Notes: generated by a model from the letters alone, not told the origin. Counted from the first letter of the stretch, positions 1-9,461 are shown. The stretch: DNA of 64,000 nucleotides from Shewanella olleyana (GCF_023283825.1 NZ_JAKILD010000023.1:1-64000), one strand, 5' to 3'. Program-made: numbers and translations.

Positions 1-457
1 TATGCCGCTTGATAACGATAGAAGGGTAATATTAATCATCTCTAAGGATTGCTAATAAAAAGTAACTGATGACAAACAGGTAAGACCGACATATCGAAAA
101 CCTGATAGGGCTGATGAGTTTATAACTCGTGTCAACGATAAGGACGATATGTGCGAAGTTCATCAAGGCTCGAAACCCAAGCGTTTCAATTATGAAGCCG
201 GATATACGAACGTAAACCTATCACTGTCACAACGCTATTTTTTATATTGCAATATTGGAGGAGACCATATACAAGCCCTTGGTAAACATTAATCATCAAC
301 TTATAATATAAACAAAATGTGTCGAATGAAGCATAGATTTAGGCTTATGTAAGTTAAAATAATTCTTAATTATCACAACTTATCAATGACTCGCTCTCTT
401 TAGCCGCTTCATTTAGTTTGCTAAACTGTAGTTAACATTCTATGACTGCAGTTTATT
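1..457. other. Gene-poor leader region with one weak open frame
   Basis: No gene is recognised here. On the plus strand a frame stays open from 59 to the TAA at 290-292 (77 codons). Its only ATG is at 149, which would give a 47-residue peptide with no clear ribosome binding site and no family I recognise. It could be chance or the tail of a decayed gene. The rest (293-457) is AT-rich and presumably holds the yciH promoter. Confidence 0.3.
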
Positions 458-787
458 ATGAGAATTGATCCAAACGTATCTTTAGTTTATAGCACCGATG
501 GCGGTAAGATTGACCAGCCTAAAGCTGAAGCGAGCATCCCTGAAGGTGACGGCATAGTCAGAATACATAAAGACAGTAAAGGCCGTAAAGGAAAAGGCGT
601 CAGTGTCATTAAAGGGTTATGTCTCGCCCCCAAAGAATTAAAAGCACTTGCTCAGAAGTTAAAAAAACAGTGCGGCTGCGGCGGTACTGTAAAAGATTTC
701 GACATCGAAGTTCAAACAGATGACCGTGAAAAAATAAAAACATTATTAGAAAAGCAAAAATATACCGTTAAGCTGGCGGGTGGTTAG
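458..787 (+). CDS. yciH: SUI1/eIF1-family translation factor YciH
   Basis: A 109-residue protein of the bacterial SUI1 (eIF1-like) family, thought to act on the small ribosomal subunit and influence start-codon fidelity. The SUI1 fold covers roughly residues 30-105, with a basic stretch (KDSKGRKGKGVSVIKGL) followed by the CGCGG turn near residues 71-75 that is typical of the family. Length matches known YciH proteins. It is a single gene just ahead of yqgE. The family assignment is firm; the cellular role is only known from relatives. Confidence 0.9.
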   Translation: MRIDPNVSLVYSTDGGKIDQPKAEASIPEGDGIVRIHKDSKGRKGKGVSVIKGLCLAPKELKALAQKLKKQCGCGGTVKDFDIEVQTDDREKIKTLLEKQKYTVKLAGG

Positions 788-886
788 TTTCATAATATTA
801 GATATCAAAATTAAACTCAGTCGGAAGATCGAACGTATACCTTGCTTAAACAGCATCCAAGTTACGTATTAGCACAAGGATTTATT

Positions 887-1447
887 ATGGATAGCTTACA
901 AGGTCACTTATTAATTGCGATGCCCTCACTCGAAGATACCTTCTTTGAACGTTCTGTTATTTATATCTGTGAACACAATGATAAAGGTGCAATGGGCGTG
1001 ATGATTAATCGCGCGACCAATATTGTTATCGATGAATTACTCGATCAAATTGGGTTATCTAATGAGTCAGAATTAAGTTTAGATCTTGAAGGCCCTGTTT
1101 TACTGGGAGGTCCTGTGGATACTGACAGAGGTTTTGTACTTCATACTCCTCAAGAACAATGGGTGAATAGCGAATCTATCAGTGATTTTTGTATGCTGAC
1201 CACTTCACGCGATGTCCTCAACTCGCTTGGTACCAAAGAATCCCCTAAGCAATTTGTCGTCGCACTGGGTTATTCAGGTTGGAGTAAAGATCAGCTTGAG
1301 CAAGAATTAGCAGACAATACTTGGTTAACCATACCAGCCACATCCGAATTATTGTTTGGACAGGACATCGAACAATTATGGACTGAAGCGACTAAAAAAT
1401 TAGGTTTTGATATTTGGCAAATTTCATCTCAAGTGGGTCACTCTTAA
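887..1447 (+). CDS. yqgE: YqgE/AlgH family protein
   Basis: A 186-residue UPF0301 (YqgE/AlgH) protein of unknown biochemical function. Typical features are the start [17 protein letters not shown], then [20 protein letters not shown], a [13 protein letters not shown] segment and [17 protein letters not shown] start it at the ATG at 887, behind AAGGA at 876-880. An upstream in-frame TTG at 842 would add 15 residues that relatives lack. It sits 94 bases before ruvX, the usual gammaproteobacterial order, so the two are probably co-transcribed. Confidence 0.93.
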   Translation: MDSLQGHLLIAMPSLEDTFFERSVIYICEHNDKGAMGVMINRATNIVIDELLDQIGLSNESELSLDLEGPVLLGGPVDTDRGFVLHTPQEQWVNSESISDFCMLTTSRDVLNSLGTKESPKQFVVALGYSGWSKDQLEQELADNTWLTIPATSELLFGQDIEQLWTEATKKLGFDIWQISSQVGHS

Positions 1448-1541
1448 CCTCGCACTGTTCATTAGCTGATTAAAGCTATAATGCCGACTAGGTTGATAAT
1501 CTATGTTGGCGGCCTATTTTGGTAATCAAAGGTAAAAATTC

Positions 1542-1967
1542 ATGCAATCAAAAACCGTTCTTGGGTTTGATTTTGGAACAAAAAGTATTGGCGTCGCTGT
1601 TGGGCAAGAAATCACCGCAAGTGCGACACCTGTAGGTGCAATTAAGGCCAATGATGGTATTCCTAATTGGGATGAAATTGAAGCTGTAATTAAAGAATGG
1701 CAACCTGATCTTGTCGTAGTCGGCTTACCACTCAATATGGATGGCACCGAGCAAGAGATGACCCAAAGAGCGAGAAAGTTCGCCAATCGACTTAGTGGTC
1801 GATTCGGCGTTAAAGTCGCTACACAGGATGAAAGACTGACCACTACAGATGCAAAAGCCCGTCTGTTTGAGTTAGGCGGCTACAAAAAGCTCACTAAAGG
1901 TCAAGTTGATGCAGTATCAGCGGTGTTAATTATCGAAAGCTATTTCGAAAATCAATTTGCTGATTAA
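1542..1967 (+). CDS. ruvX: Putative pre-16S rRNA nuclease / Holliday junction resolvase-like (RuvX/YqgF)
   Basis: A 141-residue RNase H-fold protein of the YqgF/RuvX family, implicated in 16S rRNA 5' end maturation. The N-terminal strand [16 protein letters not shown] carries the first acidic active-site residue. [19 protein letters not shown], the DERLTT segment and the C-terminal [15 protein letters not shown] helix with its acidic residue follow. A strong terminator lies about 30 bases after the stop, closing the yqgE-ruvX unit. Confidence 0.93.
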   Translation: MQSKTVLGFDFGTKSIGVAVGQEITASATPVGAIKANDGIPNWDEIEAVIKEWQPDLVVVGLPLNMDGTEQEMTQRARKFANRLSGRFGVKVATQDERLTTTDAKARLFELGGYKKLTKGQVDAVSAVLIIESYFENQFAD

Positions 1968-1994
1968 ATATATTTGTCTAAAAGATTAAAAAAC

Positions 1995-2023
1995 AAAAAA
2001 GGAGCCATTTGGGCTCCTTTTTT
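1995..2023 (+). terminator. Rho-independent terminator after ruvX
   Basis: Inverted repeat with arms AAAAAAGGAGCC and GGCTCCTTTTTT around a short ATTTG loop, ending in a T run. It lies between convergent ruvX and hemH. The A run before the stem means it could also work for hemH transcripts on the minus strand. Confidence 0.9.
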
Positions 2024-2095
2024 AGTTTAAGACTAAGACTTGTCACACAATCTTACTCTTAAGATACAAGATCTAAGGTTTTTGTCTTTAAAAGC

Positions 2096-3154
2096 TTAAA
2101 GATACGGCTTAACCAAATTCGCCATCATATTGATGTGTGCATCATTGTCATTTAAACATTCAATATAACGGAATTTTTTACCGCCGGCTTGTTCAAACAC
2201 TTCTCGGTTCTCACCTTTAATTTCTTCAAGCGTCTCTAAACAATCAGCACTAAACGCTGGGCAAACAACGGCAATATCGTTAATGCCCTCACCTGGCAGA
2301 GCTTCCATTGTCGCATCGGTATATGGTTGTAGCCATTTGGCCTTACCAAAACGAGATTGGAACGTCATCACGTATTCTTTTTCATCTAAACCTAATTTCT
2401 CAACCACTAATCGAGTGGTTTTAACACAGAAACAGTAATATGGATCGCCTAAGTGAAGGTTACGCTCTGGCATACCGTGGTATGACAGTACTAGTTTCTC
2501 TGGTTTTCCATTCGCGTCAAAGTCAGCTTGAATAGATTGGGCTAATGCATCGATGAAAGTAGGATCGTCATGATAGGTATTAATAAAATGAAGTGCTGGG
2601 ATATAACGCCACTTACAAAGTTCTTTTGCTATCGCATCGAATGCCGATGCTGTGGTCGGTGCTGCATATTGAGGATATAGAGGTAAGACGACAACTCTAT
2701 CAATACCGTCTTTATGCATAGCTTGAAGCACTGAAGGTGTTGAAGGATTGCCATAACGCATAGCTAAATGAACCGAAGCATCAACATCATTATCAGCAAA
2801 TAACTTTGCTAGTTTGCTCTTTTGGCGCAAACTAATATCCATCAAAGGCGAACCTTCATCGGTCCACACCTCTTTGTATAACGCGGCAGACTTAGCTGGA
2901 CGAACTCGTAAGATGATGCCATGTAAAATACACATCCAAACCAGTTTTGGAATTTCGACAACACGTGGATCTGCTAAAAACTCAGCTAAATATCTTCTTA
3001 CTGCCGATGATGTAGGCTTATCCGGTGTCCCTAAATTCATTAATAGCACGCCAGTTTTACCGCGTGATTTGTGGCCGTATTCTTTACTCAAACCAGAAAA
3101 TTTATACAAAACTGTCTCCGAAAAAGTTTGATTATCAAGAGAGGAAAACCTCAC
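2096..3154 (-). CDS. hemH: Ferrochelatase
   Basis: Ferrochelatase inserts Fe2+ into protoporphyrin IX, the last step of haem synthesis. The segments GVLLMNLGTPDKPT, DPRVVEIP, the catalytic-histidine motif LSYHGMPERN near residue 230, FQSRFGKAKWLQPYT and the conserved glutamate in CLETLEEI are all present. The start is uncertain: the GTG at 3154 gives 352 residues, but the N-terminal 25-30 residues before GHKSRGKTG are not typical of the family and no strong ribosome binding site is visible. A TTG inside this stretch (about residue 22) is an alternative. Shewanella genomes often carry two hemH genes; only one is in this window. Confidence 0.92.
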   Translation of the reverse strand: MRFSSLDNQTFSETVLYKFSGLSKEYGHKSRGKTGVLLMNLGTPDKPTSSAVRRYLAEFLADPRVVEIPKLVWMCILHGIILRVRPAKSAALYKEVWTDEGSPLMDISLRQKSKLAKLFADNDVDASVHLAMRYGNPSTPSVLQAMHKDGIDRVVVLPLYPQYAAPTTASAFDAIAKELCKWRYIPALHFINTYHDDPTFIDALAQSIQADFDANGKPEKLVLSYHGMPERNLHLGDPYYCFCVKTTRLVVEKLGLDEKEYVMTFQSRFGKAKWLQPYTDATMEALPGEGINDIAVVCPAFSADCLETLEEIKGENREVFEQAGGKKFRYIECLNDNDAHINMMANLVKPYL

Positions 3155-3285
3155 CTGATGACTAAAGTCTGTCGCATGCTAAAACTGTCTTTAGTTCTAT
3201 TTTTATTCACAAAAAGCTAGTCACTGACTAAGTTAGTGGCTAAGTGACTAGATTGTAAAAAATTAGTTTTATTAACGATGCAAAT

Positions 3286-3831
3286 TTATAAAACAGACTC
3301 TATCGCTTTTTTAAGCTCTTCGCTATCTGGTTTTACTCGAGAGTTGAATTGCTGCACATTTTCGCCATCTGCACTGACTAAGTATTTGTAAAAATTCCAT
3401 TTAGGTGCTGCTGTTTTGTCACCCAAATAAGCAAAGACAGAATTAACATCACTGCCTCTTACTGCAGATGTTGAAACCATAGTGAAAGTCACGCCATAAT
3501 TTACAAAACAAACATCTGCAGTTTTAGCTTCATCATCTTCTTCTTGGAAGAAATCATCAGATGGAAATCCAATAACGACTAGGTCATCTTCATATTCCTT
3601 ATGCAATGCTTCTAAGGCTTCAAATTGGGGTGTAAAGCCACAATTACTGGCAGTATTTACAATCAAAACTGGCTTACCATTAGTGACTTCACATAAGTCT
3701 ACTACTTCATCTGAATGCAGTTTTCTTGCTTCTACGTTGAGGTAATCTGGGCAGCTATTAGCAGTCGCGGTTGATGGTAATAAAGCACTGCTAAGGGTAA
3801 GTATTCCTGTGGTTAGTAAAAGCTTGTTCAT
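3286..3831 (-). CDS. Glutathione peroxidase family protein, secreted
   Basis: A 181-residue thioredoxin-fold peroxidase of the glutathione peroxidase (BtuE/Gpx) family with a cleavable signal peptide (hydrophobic residues 3-22, then ATANS). The peroxidatic cysteine lies in NTASNCGFTPQFEALE and the conserved WNF triad element in APKWNFYKYLV. The usual GFPCNQF glutamine motif is altered to GFPSDDFFQEE, so the catalytic triad is not canonical and reductant use may differ. It probably acts in the periplasm against peroxides. Start chosen at the ATG behind AAGGAATCAAT. Confidence 0.85.
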   Translation of the reverse strand: MNKLLLTTGILTLSSALLPSTATANSCPDYLNVEARKLHSDEVVDLCEVTNGKPVLIVNTASNCGFTPQFEALEALHKEYEDDLVVIGFPSDDFFQEEDDEAKTADVCFVNYGVTFTMVSTSAVRGSDVNSVFAYLGDKTAAPKWNFYKYLVSADGENVQQFNSRVKPDSEELKKAIESVL

Positions 3832-3985
3832 ATTGATTCCTTTCGATTGATATCATATTAAATGAGCATCGAGTTGTTTTAGTTTTATCAGCTAAATCAA
3901 ATAATCTCGTATTCAATTTTTCAAACGCTGTATATGTGAATGATTATACGTTGTTCTAATTAAAGCAGATCATCAATTGTGTAAA

Positions 3986-4183
3986 TAACCTGAGCTCGGC
4001 TTAACACATGTTTCTCTAGCAGCTATTTTTGCTTACTTCTGCGTTAAATTTACTTGCAATAGACAAGCTATTGACGCGAAATTTGCCTTGAATTAAACAA
4101 AACTATCTAGCTAGAGTGATAATAAAACCATTTTTCATTTATATTTCATATTGTTAAATATCTCTTAAACCGAGCTCAGGTTA
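3986..4183. repeat. Inverted-repeat element (MITE-like), type with GAGCTC-containing ends
   Basis: A 198-base element bounded by near-perfect inverted ends: TAACCTGAGCTCGGCTTAA at the left and its complement TTAAACCGAGCTCAGGTTA at the right (one mismatch). The interior has its own dyad near GCGTTAAATTTACTTGCAATA. No ORF is present. The structure resembles small non-autonomous mobile elements or intergenic repeats common in Shewanella. It lies between the peroxidase gene and pilU. Confidence 0.7.
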
Positions 4184-4269
4184 AATAAACGATTCAGATT
4201 TCCAATTAAACATCTCAGTCGCTAAACAAAAAGATATTTAGCACCTTCGCCGCTAAAATTCAGATATAA

Positions 4270-4298
4270 AAAAACCAAAGCAATCTACTTTGGTTTTT
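4270..4298 (-). terminator. Terminator of the pilT-pilU unit
   Basis: Perfect hairpin with arms AAAAACCAAAG and CTTTGGTTTTT separated by CAATCTA, 58 bases beyond the pilU stop. The T run on the minus strand fits factor-independent termination. Confidence 0.85.
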
Positions 4299-4355
4299 CC
4301 TACAAGATTTTAGACTTAAACAAATTGACTAACTTTGTACCAAAGATTTAGCTTG

Positions 4356-5468
4356 TTAACCTAAATCTAACGTCACCCCATCCATTAAACCTGAGCCACT
4401 CGTTTCATTATTCTGCAGTTTAATCATTAAACGTAAATCATTTGGAGAGTCAGCATGGTGCAGTGCATCTGCGTAGCTAATCTCTTTCTCGATATATAAA
4501 TCTAATAATGCTTGGTCAAAGGTCTGCATGCCTTGTTCGCGAGATTTACTCATAGTTTCTTTAAGTAAATGCAGTTCGTTTTTAGCGATTAAACTGGCCA
4601 CACGAGGGGTATTAATTAAAACCTCGATAGCGGCACGACGGCCTGAGCCATCTGACTTAGGTACTAATTGCTGAGCCACAATTCCTCGTAGATTTAACGA
4701 CAAATCGAATAATAACTGATTATGTTTGCTTTCTGGCACTAAATGCATAATCCGGTCTAACGCTTGGTTAGCGTTGTTAGCATGGAGTGTTGCCATACAT
4801 AAATGACCTGTTTCAGCAAAGGATAATGCAAACTCCATGGTTTCCTGGGTTCGGATTTCACCAATCAAAATAACGTCTGGAGCCTGACGCAACGAGCTTT
4901 TAAGTGCTGCGTCAAACGAGTCAGTATCAATACCGACTTCACGCTGAGTAATAATACTCTTACGGTGGTCATGCACAAATTCCACAGGATCTTCAATGGT
5001 CAAAATATGACCGCGCGCATGGGCGTTTCGATAACCCACTAAAGATGCCAACGAGGTAGATTTACCGGTACCTGTACCACCGACCATAATGATCAAGCCA
5101 CGCTTACTCATAACCAAGTCTTTAAGAATTGGCGGCAGTTTTAAATCTTCGACTTCAGGAATTTTGGTTTCAATACGACGCATTACGCAACCAGGCGATT
5201 CACGCTGCCAAAAAGCACTGACACGAAAACGACCTAAGTCTTTTGCAGCAAATGCAAAGTTACATTCACGTGTTTCATGGAACTCCTGTTTTTGGATATC
5301 CGTCATTAGCGATTCAACAAACTCTAATGACTGTTCAGGATTAAAACTTGTTTCCGAAAGCGGTCTTAGCTCACCATCGATTTTTGCACTTGGCGGAAAG
5401 CCTGCAGTGACAAATAAATCCGATGCTTTTCGGTCAACCATGACCTTCAAAAAAGGACGTACATCCAT
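4356..5468 (-). CDS. pilU: Type IV pilus retraction ATPase PilU
   Basis: A 370-residue hexameric secretion-family ATPase, paralogue and helper of PilT in pilus retraction. It has the N-terminal PAS-like half (KASDLFVTAGFPPSAKIDGE), Walker A GGTGTGKST near residue 130, the Asp box IEDPVEFVH, Walker B APDVILIGEIR and the His box ETGHLCMATLHANNA. The C-terminal tail (residues about 345-370) extends beyond PilT, as usual for PilU. It follows pilT with only ten bases between the genes, so they form one unit ending at the terminator near 4280. Confidence 0.96.
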   Translation of the reverse strand: MDVRPFLKVMVDRKASDLFVTAGFPPSAKIDGELRPLSETSFNPEQSLEFVESLMTDIQKQEFHETRECNFAFAAKDLGRFRVSAFWQRESPGCVMRRIETKIPEVEDLKLPPILKDLVMSKRGLIIMVGGTGTGKSTSLASLVGYRNAHARGHILTIEDPVEFVHDHRKSIITQREVGIDTDSFDAALKSSLRQAPDVILIGEIRTQETMEFALSFAETGHLCMATLHANNANQALDRIMHLVPESKHNQLLFDLSLNLRGIVAQQLVPKSDGSGRRAAIEVLINTPRVASLIAKNELHLLKETMSKSREQGMQTFDQALLDLYIEKEISYADALHHADSPNDLRLMIKLQNNETSGSGLMDGVTLDLG

Positions 5469-5478
5469 TTATTAACCC

Positions 5479-6516
5479 TTAAAAGTTAGCTTGTTTATTT
5501 GAGCTCTTAGACATTGCATCATCACGGGTAATTAATCCGCGATTCACCAAGTTTTGTAAACATTGCTCAAGTGTTTGCATTCCATGGGCCATACCCGTTT
5601 GAATTGCTGAGTACATTTGCGCGACTTTATCTTCACGAATAAGGTTACGAATTGCTGGAGTGCCCATCATGATTTCGTGTGCAGCAACACGACCACCGCC
5701 CACTTTTTTAATTAGGGTTTGTGAAATAACGGCCTGTAGTGATTCAGACAACATGGTACGCACCATGTCTTTTTCACCAGCGGGGAATACATCCACAATA
5801 CGGTCAACGGTTTTTGCCGCTGAGGTTGTATGCAGAGTACCAAATACTAAGTGACCCGTTTCTGCTGCAGTCATTGCTAATCGAATAGTTTCAAGGTCAC
5901 GCATTTCACCAACAAGAATGACATCGGGATCTTCACGAAGTGCGCTTCGAAGTGCTGCATCAAAACCATGGGTATGTTTATGTACTTCACGCTGGTTCAC
6001 CAAACATTGTTTGTTTTGATGGACGAATTCTATCGGGTCTTCAATGGTTAGAATATGATCGTGTCGCTCGTTATTAATGTAATCGACCATTGCAGCTAAT
6101 GTAGTCGACTTACCTGAACCTGTAGGACCAGTAACAAGCACAAGACCACGTGGGAAGCTTGATATTTTCTTAAAGATATCTGGAGCGCCGAGTTGCTCTA
6201 ATGATAAAATCTCACTAGGAATCGTACGGAAAACCGCACCTGCACCACGAGACTGGTTGAATGCATTCACACGAAAACGAGCAAGATTTGGCACTTCGAA
6301 CGAGAAATCGATTTCTAAATGTTCTTCGAAGTCTTTACGCTGTTTATCGTTCATGATGTCATACACTAAACCGTGTACGGCCTGATGATCTAATGCTGGT
6401 AAATTAATTTTTCTGACTTCACCATCTACACGGATCATTGGCGAAACGCCTGCTGAAAGGTGTAGATCCGAGGCATTGTGCTTTACACTAAAGGCAAGTA
6501 ACTCAGTTATTTCCAT
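5479..6516 (-). CDS. pilT: Type IV pilus retraction ATPase PilT
   Basis: The main motor for pilus retraction and twitching motility, 345 residues. Visible motifs: MEITELLAFSVKHNASDLHL start, Walker A GPTGSGKST near residue 130, Asp box TIEDPIEFVHQ, Walker B DPDVILVGEMRD, His box ETGHLVFGTLHTTSA, and the C-terminal AIRNLIRE motif needed for retraction in relatives. I begin it at the ATG at 6516. A longer frame to 6621 would add 35 hydrophobic, non-conserved residues and would overlap the divergent yggS. pilT and yggS share a promoter region of about 35 bases. Confidence 0.97.
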   Translation of the reverse strand: MEITELLAFSVKHNASDLHLSAGVSPMIRVDGEVRKINLPALDHQAVHGLVYDIMNDKQRKDFEEHLEIDFSFEVPNLARFRVNAFNQSRGAGAVFRTIPSEILSLEQLGAPDIFKKISSFPRGLVLVTGPTGSGKSTTLAAMVDYINNERHDHILTIEDPIEFVHQNKQCLVNQREVHKHTHGFDAALRSALREDPDVILVGEMRDLETIRLAMTAAETGHLVFGTLHTTSAAKTVDRIVDVFPAGEKDMVRTMLSESLQAVISQTLIKKVGGGRVAAHEIMMGTPAIRNLIREDKVAQMYSAIQTGMAHGMQTLEQCLQNLVNRGLITRDDAMSKSSNKQANF

Positions 6517-6551
6517 GGTCAATGACATCCATTTAAACAAATAAAAACAAT

Positions 6552-7241
6552 ATGACAACAATAGCAGACCGAATATCAATCGCCCAGAGCCAAATTGCTC
6601 AAGCGGCGCAAAATTGTTCACGTAACAGTGAAGAAGTCACTTTACTTGCAGTAAGTAAAACTAAACCCATCACCGATATCATCGAAGCCTATCAAGCGGG
6701 TCAGCGCTGTTTTGGTGAGAATTATGTGCAAGAAGGGGAAGATAAAGTCATTGCGTTGCGGCAAGACTATCAAGATATTGAGTGGCATTTTATCGGGCCA
6801 TTACAATCTAACAAATCACGTATTATTGCTGAGCACTTTGATTGGATGCATACCCTTAGCCGTGACAAAATAGCTAAACGCCTTAATGAGCAGCGCCCTA
6901 AAGATAAACCCCCTTTACAGGTTTGTATTCAAGTGAACATCAGTAACGAAGCCAGTAAATCAGGCGTAAGCCCTGAAGAAGTTAGTCAACTTGCACAAAT
7001 AATTGATGATTTACCCCATCTTACCTTGCGCGGCTTAATGGCAATTCCAACCGCAACTGAAGATGTTAGTATTCAAAGACAAGAGTTTGCTCAACTTGAA
7101 AACTTATACCTTGTACTAAAACAGCAATACCCTAGTGTAGACACACTCTCGATGGGCATGAGCAGCGATTTAGCTATTGCTATTGAACACGGTTCAACCA
7201 TGGTAAGAATTGGTACGGGAATTTTTGGTTCAAGAGCTTAG
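6552..7241 (+). CDS. yggS: Pyridoxal-phosphate homeostasis protein (YggS/PLPBP)
   Basis: A 229-residue PLP-binding protein with a single TIM-barrel domain like the N-terminal domain of alanine racemase, involved in vitamin B6 and amino acid homeostasis. The PLP lysine lies in LLAVSKTKP near residue 36. Further family marks are FGENYVQEG, WHFIGPLQSNKSR, the CIQVNISNEASKSG segment, MGMSSDLAIAIEHGSTMVRIG (phosphate binding) and the GIFGSR end. It is divergent from pilT and precedes proC, the order found in many gammaproteobacteria. Confidence 0.95.
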   Translation: MTTIADRISIAQSQIAQAAQNCSRNSEEVTLLAVSKTKPITDIIEAYQAGQRCFGENYVQEGEDKVIALRQDYQDIEWHFIGPLQSNKSRIIAEHFDWMHTLSRDKIAKRLNEQRPKDKPPLQVCIQVNISNEASKSGVSPEEVSQLAQIIDDLPHLTLRGLMAIPTATEDVSIQRQEFAQLENLYLVLKQQYPSVDTLSMGMSSDLAIAIEHGSTMVRIGTGIFGSRA

Positions 7242-7276
7242 GTTTTAAAGTATCGGTTACTTACGCTTATTCACTT

Positions 7277-7346
7277 AAGCTAAGTTACATAAGCTAAGGT
7301 ACATAAACTCAGTTGCTTAAGCTCAACTAATTCAAGCTCAGAGGCA
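7277..7346. repeat. Degenerate 14-bp tandem repeat
   Basis: Five successive 14-base units: AAGCTAAGTTACAT, AAGCTAAGGTACAT, AAACTCAGTTGCTT, AAGCTCAACTAATT and CAAGCTCAGAGGCA. The first two differ at one base and later ones diverge. Located between yggS and proC; no function is evident. Confidence 0.6.
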
Positions 7347-7540
7347 AAGTATCTATGATAAATATCAGCTCTAAAAAGTGAAAACATACTTCATCGAGTG
7401 CAGGCTTTGTTTTTAATCAGTTATTCATGCAGGATAATTTATAGATCCGACCTTGAATTCAACCATAAATGCCCCAAATATAGTCTTTAATAAGTATGGC
7501 TAAATCTATTCATCGACAAATTAAAAGTGATTTTAACCCT

Positions 7541-8359
7541 ATGACTCAAGCAAAAGTATGTTTTATCGGTGCGGGAAATATGCCGCGAGCAATCATAAGC
7601 GGTTTGGTAACTAACGGTTATCCAGCTAAGCGGGTTCACGCAACTAATCCAAGTGTCGGCAAGCTCGATGCACTGAAAGCAGATTTTGGCATTCAAGTTT
7701 CTCATGACAATGTTGCAGCAGCAGATGATGCTGATGTGATTGTACTCAGCGTAAAACCACAATTAATGCAAATGGTATGCGAGCAACTAAGCCACTTAGA
7801 TTTATCTAATAAGTTGTTAATTACTATTGCTGCAGGTATTCCAGCAGCACGTTATCAAGATTTCTTTAAACAGCAAGTTAAGTTAATTCGTGCAATGCCA
7901 AACACCCCAACCCAAATAGGTGTTGGTATGACAGGTATTTTTGCTGATGACACTATTTCAGACGAGCAAAAACAAATCTGTGAAACTTTAATGAAAACTG
8001 GCGGCGAAGTCGTTTGGGTACAAAAAGAAGACGAATTAAACCAAGTTATCGCTCTAGCAGGAAGCTCTCCTGCTTATTTCTTTTTATTCATAGAATCAAT
8101 GATCCAGCACGGCATTAAAGCAGGAATGGATGAACAAACAGCTCGGGCTTTAGCACAACAAGCTGCATTAGGTGCTGCACAAATGGTTGTACAAAACCCT
8201 GAGTTGTCATTAGAGACATTGCGCACCAATGTTATGTCTAAAGGTGGCACCACTGCACGAGCAGTTGAAACCTTCGAAGAAGGTAATTTACGCGGGTTAG
8301 TTGACCAGGCAATGACGAACTGCATAAAACGAGCTGAAGAAATGGCAAAAACATTTTAA
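7541..8359 (+). CDS. proC: Pyrroline-5-carboxylate reductase
   Basis: Catalyses the NAD(P)H-dependent last step of proline synthesis. The Rossmann nucleotide-binding motif VCFIGAGNMPRAIISGL is at the N-terminus, VKPQLM and RAMPNTPTQIGVGMTG follow, and the C-terminal dimerisation domain shows ALAGSSPAYFFLFIE and the signature NVMSKGGTTARAVETFE. I favour the ATG at 7541 (272 residues), which matches the family length; an upstream in-frame ATG at 7496 would add 15 atypical residues. Neither start has a strong ribosome binding site. Confidence 0.95.
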   Translation: MTQAKVCFIGAGNMPRAIISGLVTNGYPAKRVHATNPSVGKLDALKADFGIQVSHDNVAAADDADVIVLSVKPQLMQMVCEQLSHLDLSNKLLITIAAGIPAARYQDFFKQQVKLIRAMPNTPTQIGVGMTGIFADDTISDEQKQICETLMKTGGEVVWVQKEDELNQVIALAGSSPAYFFLFIESMIQHGIKAGMDEQTARALAQQAALGAAQMVVQNPELSLETLRTNVMSKGGTTARAVETFEEGNLRGLVDQAMTNCIKRAEEMAKTF

Positions 8360-8432
8360 AACGATACGGATTCAGCGACACTGTCACAATTAATGACATG
8401 TTTTACGTACCAACCTAACAAGGCACTTAAAA

Positions 8433-8981
8433 ATGAATGCAATGCAATTTCTCGTTACCACGGTATTTGAACTGTACCTAATGGTGGTAATTTTACGTTT
8501 TTGGCTTCAACTCGCTAGGGCTGATTTTTACAACCCATTTAGTCAATTTGTAGTCAAAGCAACACAACCAATCATTGCGCCTATGCGCCGTGTATTGCCT
8601 TCAATAGGTGTGATTGATACAGCATCCATTGTGCTTGCAATCATTGTGGTCATGGTTAAATTTCTGGTATTAGCATTAATCGTAGATTTTAAACTAGATG
8701 CGATATCGTTAATAATCTTGTCACTGGTATCAGTACTTAAAGAAGCGGGTGTACTTTTGTTTTGGGTGTTAATCATTCGCGCACTGCTTAGCTGGTTTAA
8801 CCAAGGACATAACCCTATTGTGATGGTGATGGATCAATTAACCGAGCCATTTTTACGTCCGGTACGTAAAATTTTACCGCCAATGGGTGGCCTAGATTTA
8901 TCAGTAATGCTGGTATTAATTGCGATGAACTTCATAAATATCTTATTTGCTCAGTACATTCCATTTTGGAATGCGGTTTAA
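8433..8981 (+). CDS. yggT: YggT family integral membrane protein
   Basis: A 182-residue inner-membrane protein made of two YGGT repeats. Each repeat has a hydrophobic pair of segments followed by an NPFxxF/EPFLRPVRK-like motif (DFYNPFSQFVVKATQPIIAP and MDQLTEPFLRPVRKILPP). Four membrane segments are likely. Function is not established; relatives have been linked to osmotic tolerance and cell division site placement. It sits between proC and yggU, as in E. coli and other Shewanella-like genomes. Confidence 0.92.
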   Translation: MNAMQFLVTTVFELYLMVVILRFWLQLARADFYNPFSQFVVKATQPIIAPMRRVLPSIGVIDTASIVLAIIVVMVKFLVLALIVDFKLDAISLIILSLVSVLKEAGVLLFWVLIIRALLSWFNQGHNPIVMVMDQLTEPFLRPVRKILPPMGGLDLSVMLVLIAMNFINILFAQYIPFWNAV

Positions 8982-9005
8982 CCCTCAGCATTGGGGTTAA
9001 CCATA

Positions 9006-9293
9006 ATGAGCGCTATCATTCAGCAGCAGACCGATCTGTTGCTGAATTTATATATTCAGCTTAGGGCCAACAGAAATAGCATCGTTGGCTTACATGGTAA
9101 CGAGTTAAAAATAGCCATTACCGCACCGCCAGTCGATGGTAAAGCTAATAGCCATTTAGTTAAATATTTATCAAAAGCATTTAAAGTACCTAAAGCGGAT
9201 GTTGTGATTTTAAAAGGCATGCAAGGGCGTCATAAACAAGTCAAAATATCCATGCCTAAACAAATTCCTAGTGAAATATCTCACCTACTGTAA
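9006..9293 (+). CDS. yggU: DUF167/YggU family protein
   Basis: A small (95-residue) protein of the UPF0235/DUF167 family of unknown function. The motif [25 protein letters not shown] and [14 protein letters not shown] are diagnostic. I start it at the ATG at 9006; a TTG at 8991 adds only five residues. It follows yggT by 24 bases and is probably co-transcribed with it. Confidence 0.92.
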   Translation: MSAIIQQQTDLLLNLYIQLRANRNSIVGLHGNELKIAITAPPVDGKANSHLVKYLSKAFKVPKADVVILKGMQGRHKQVKISMPKQIPSEISHLL

Positions 9294-9461
9294 AACGATT
9301 ACTGCGAACCATTAACTGTAAACGAATAAATTCAAAGTTAACTCATTAAACTTGTTTAGTTTTGTATGAAATTAAGGTGAGTTTGATTAAAATTCTCTAT
9401 ACTTAACTCTACACTCCATTAGTGAATCACCTCTTGCAAGAGTCGATCAAGGATCCTGATT

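Noticed and set aside
6517..6621. Longer N-terminus of PilT with a hydrophobic segment
   Set aside because: Residues before MEITELL are not found in PilT proteins and overlap the start of the divergent yggS gene.
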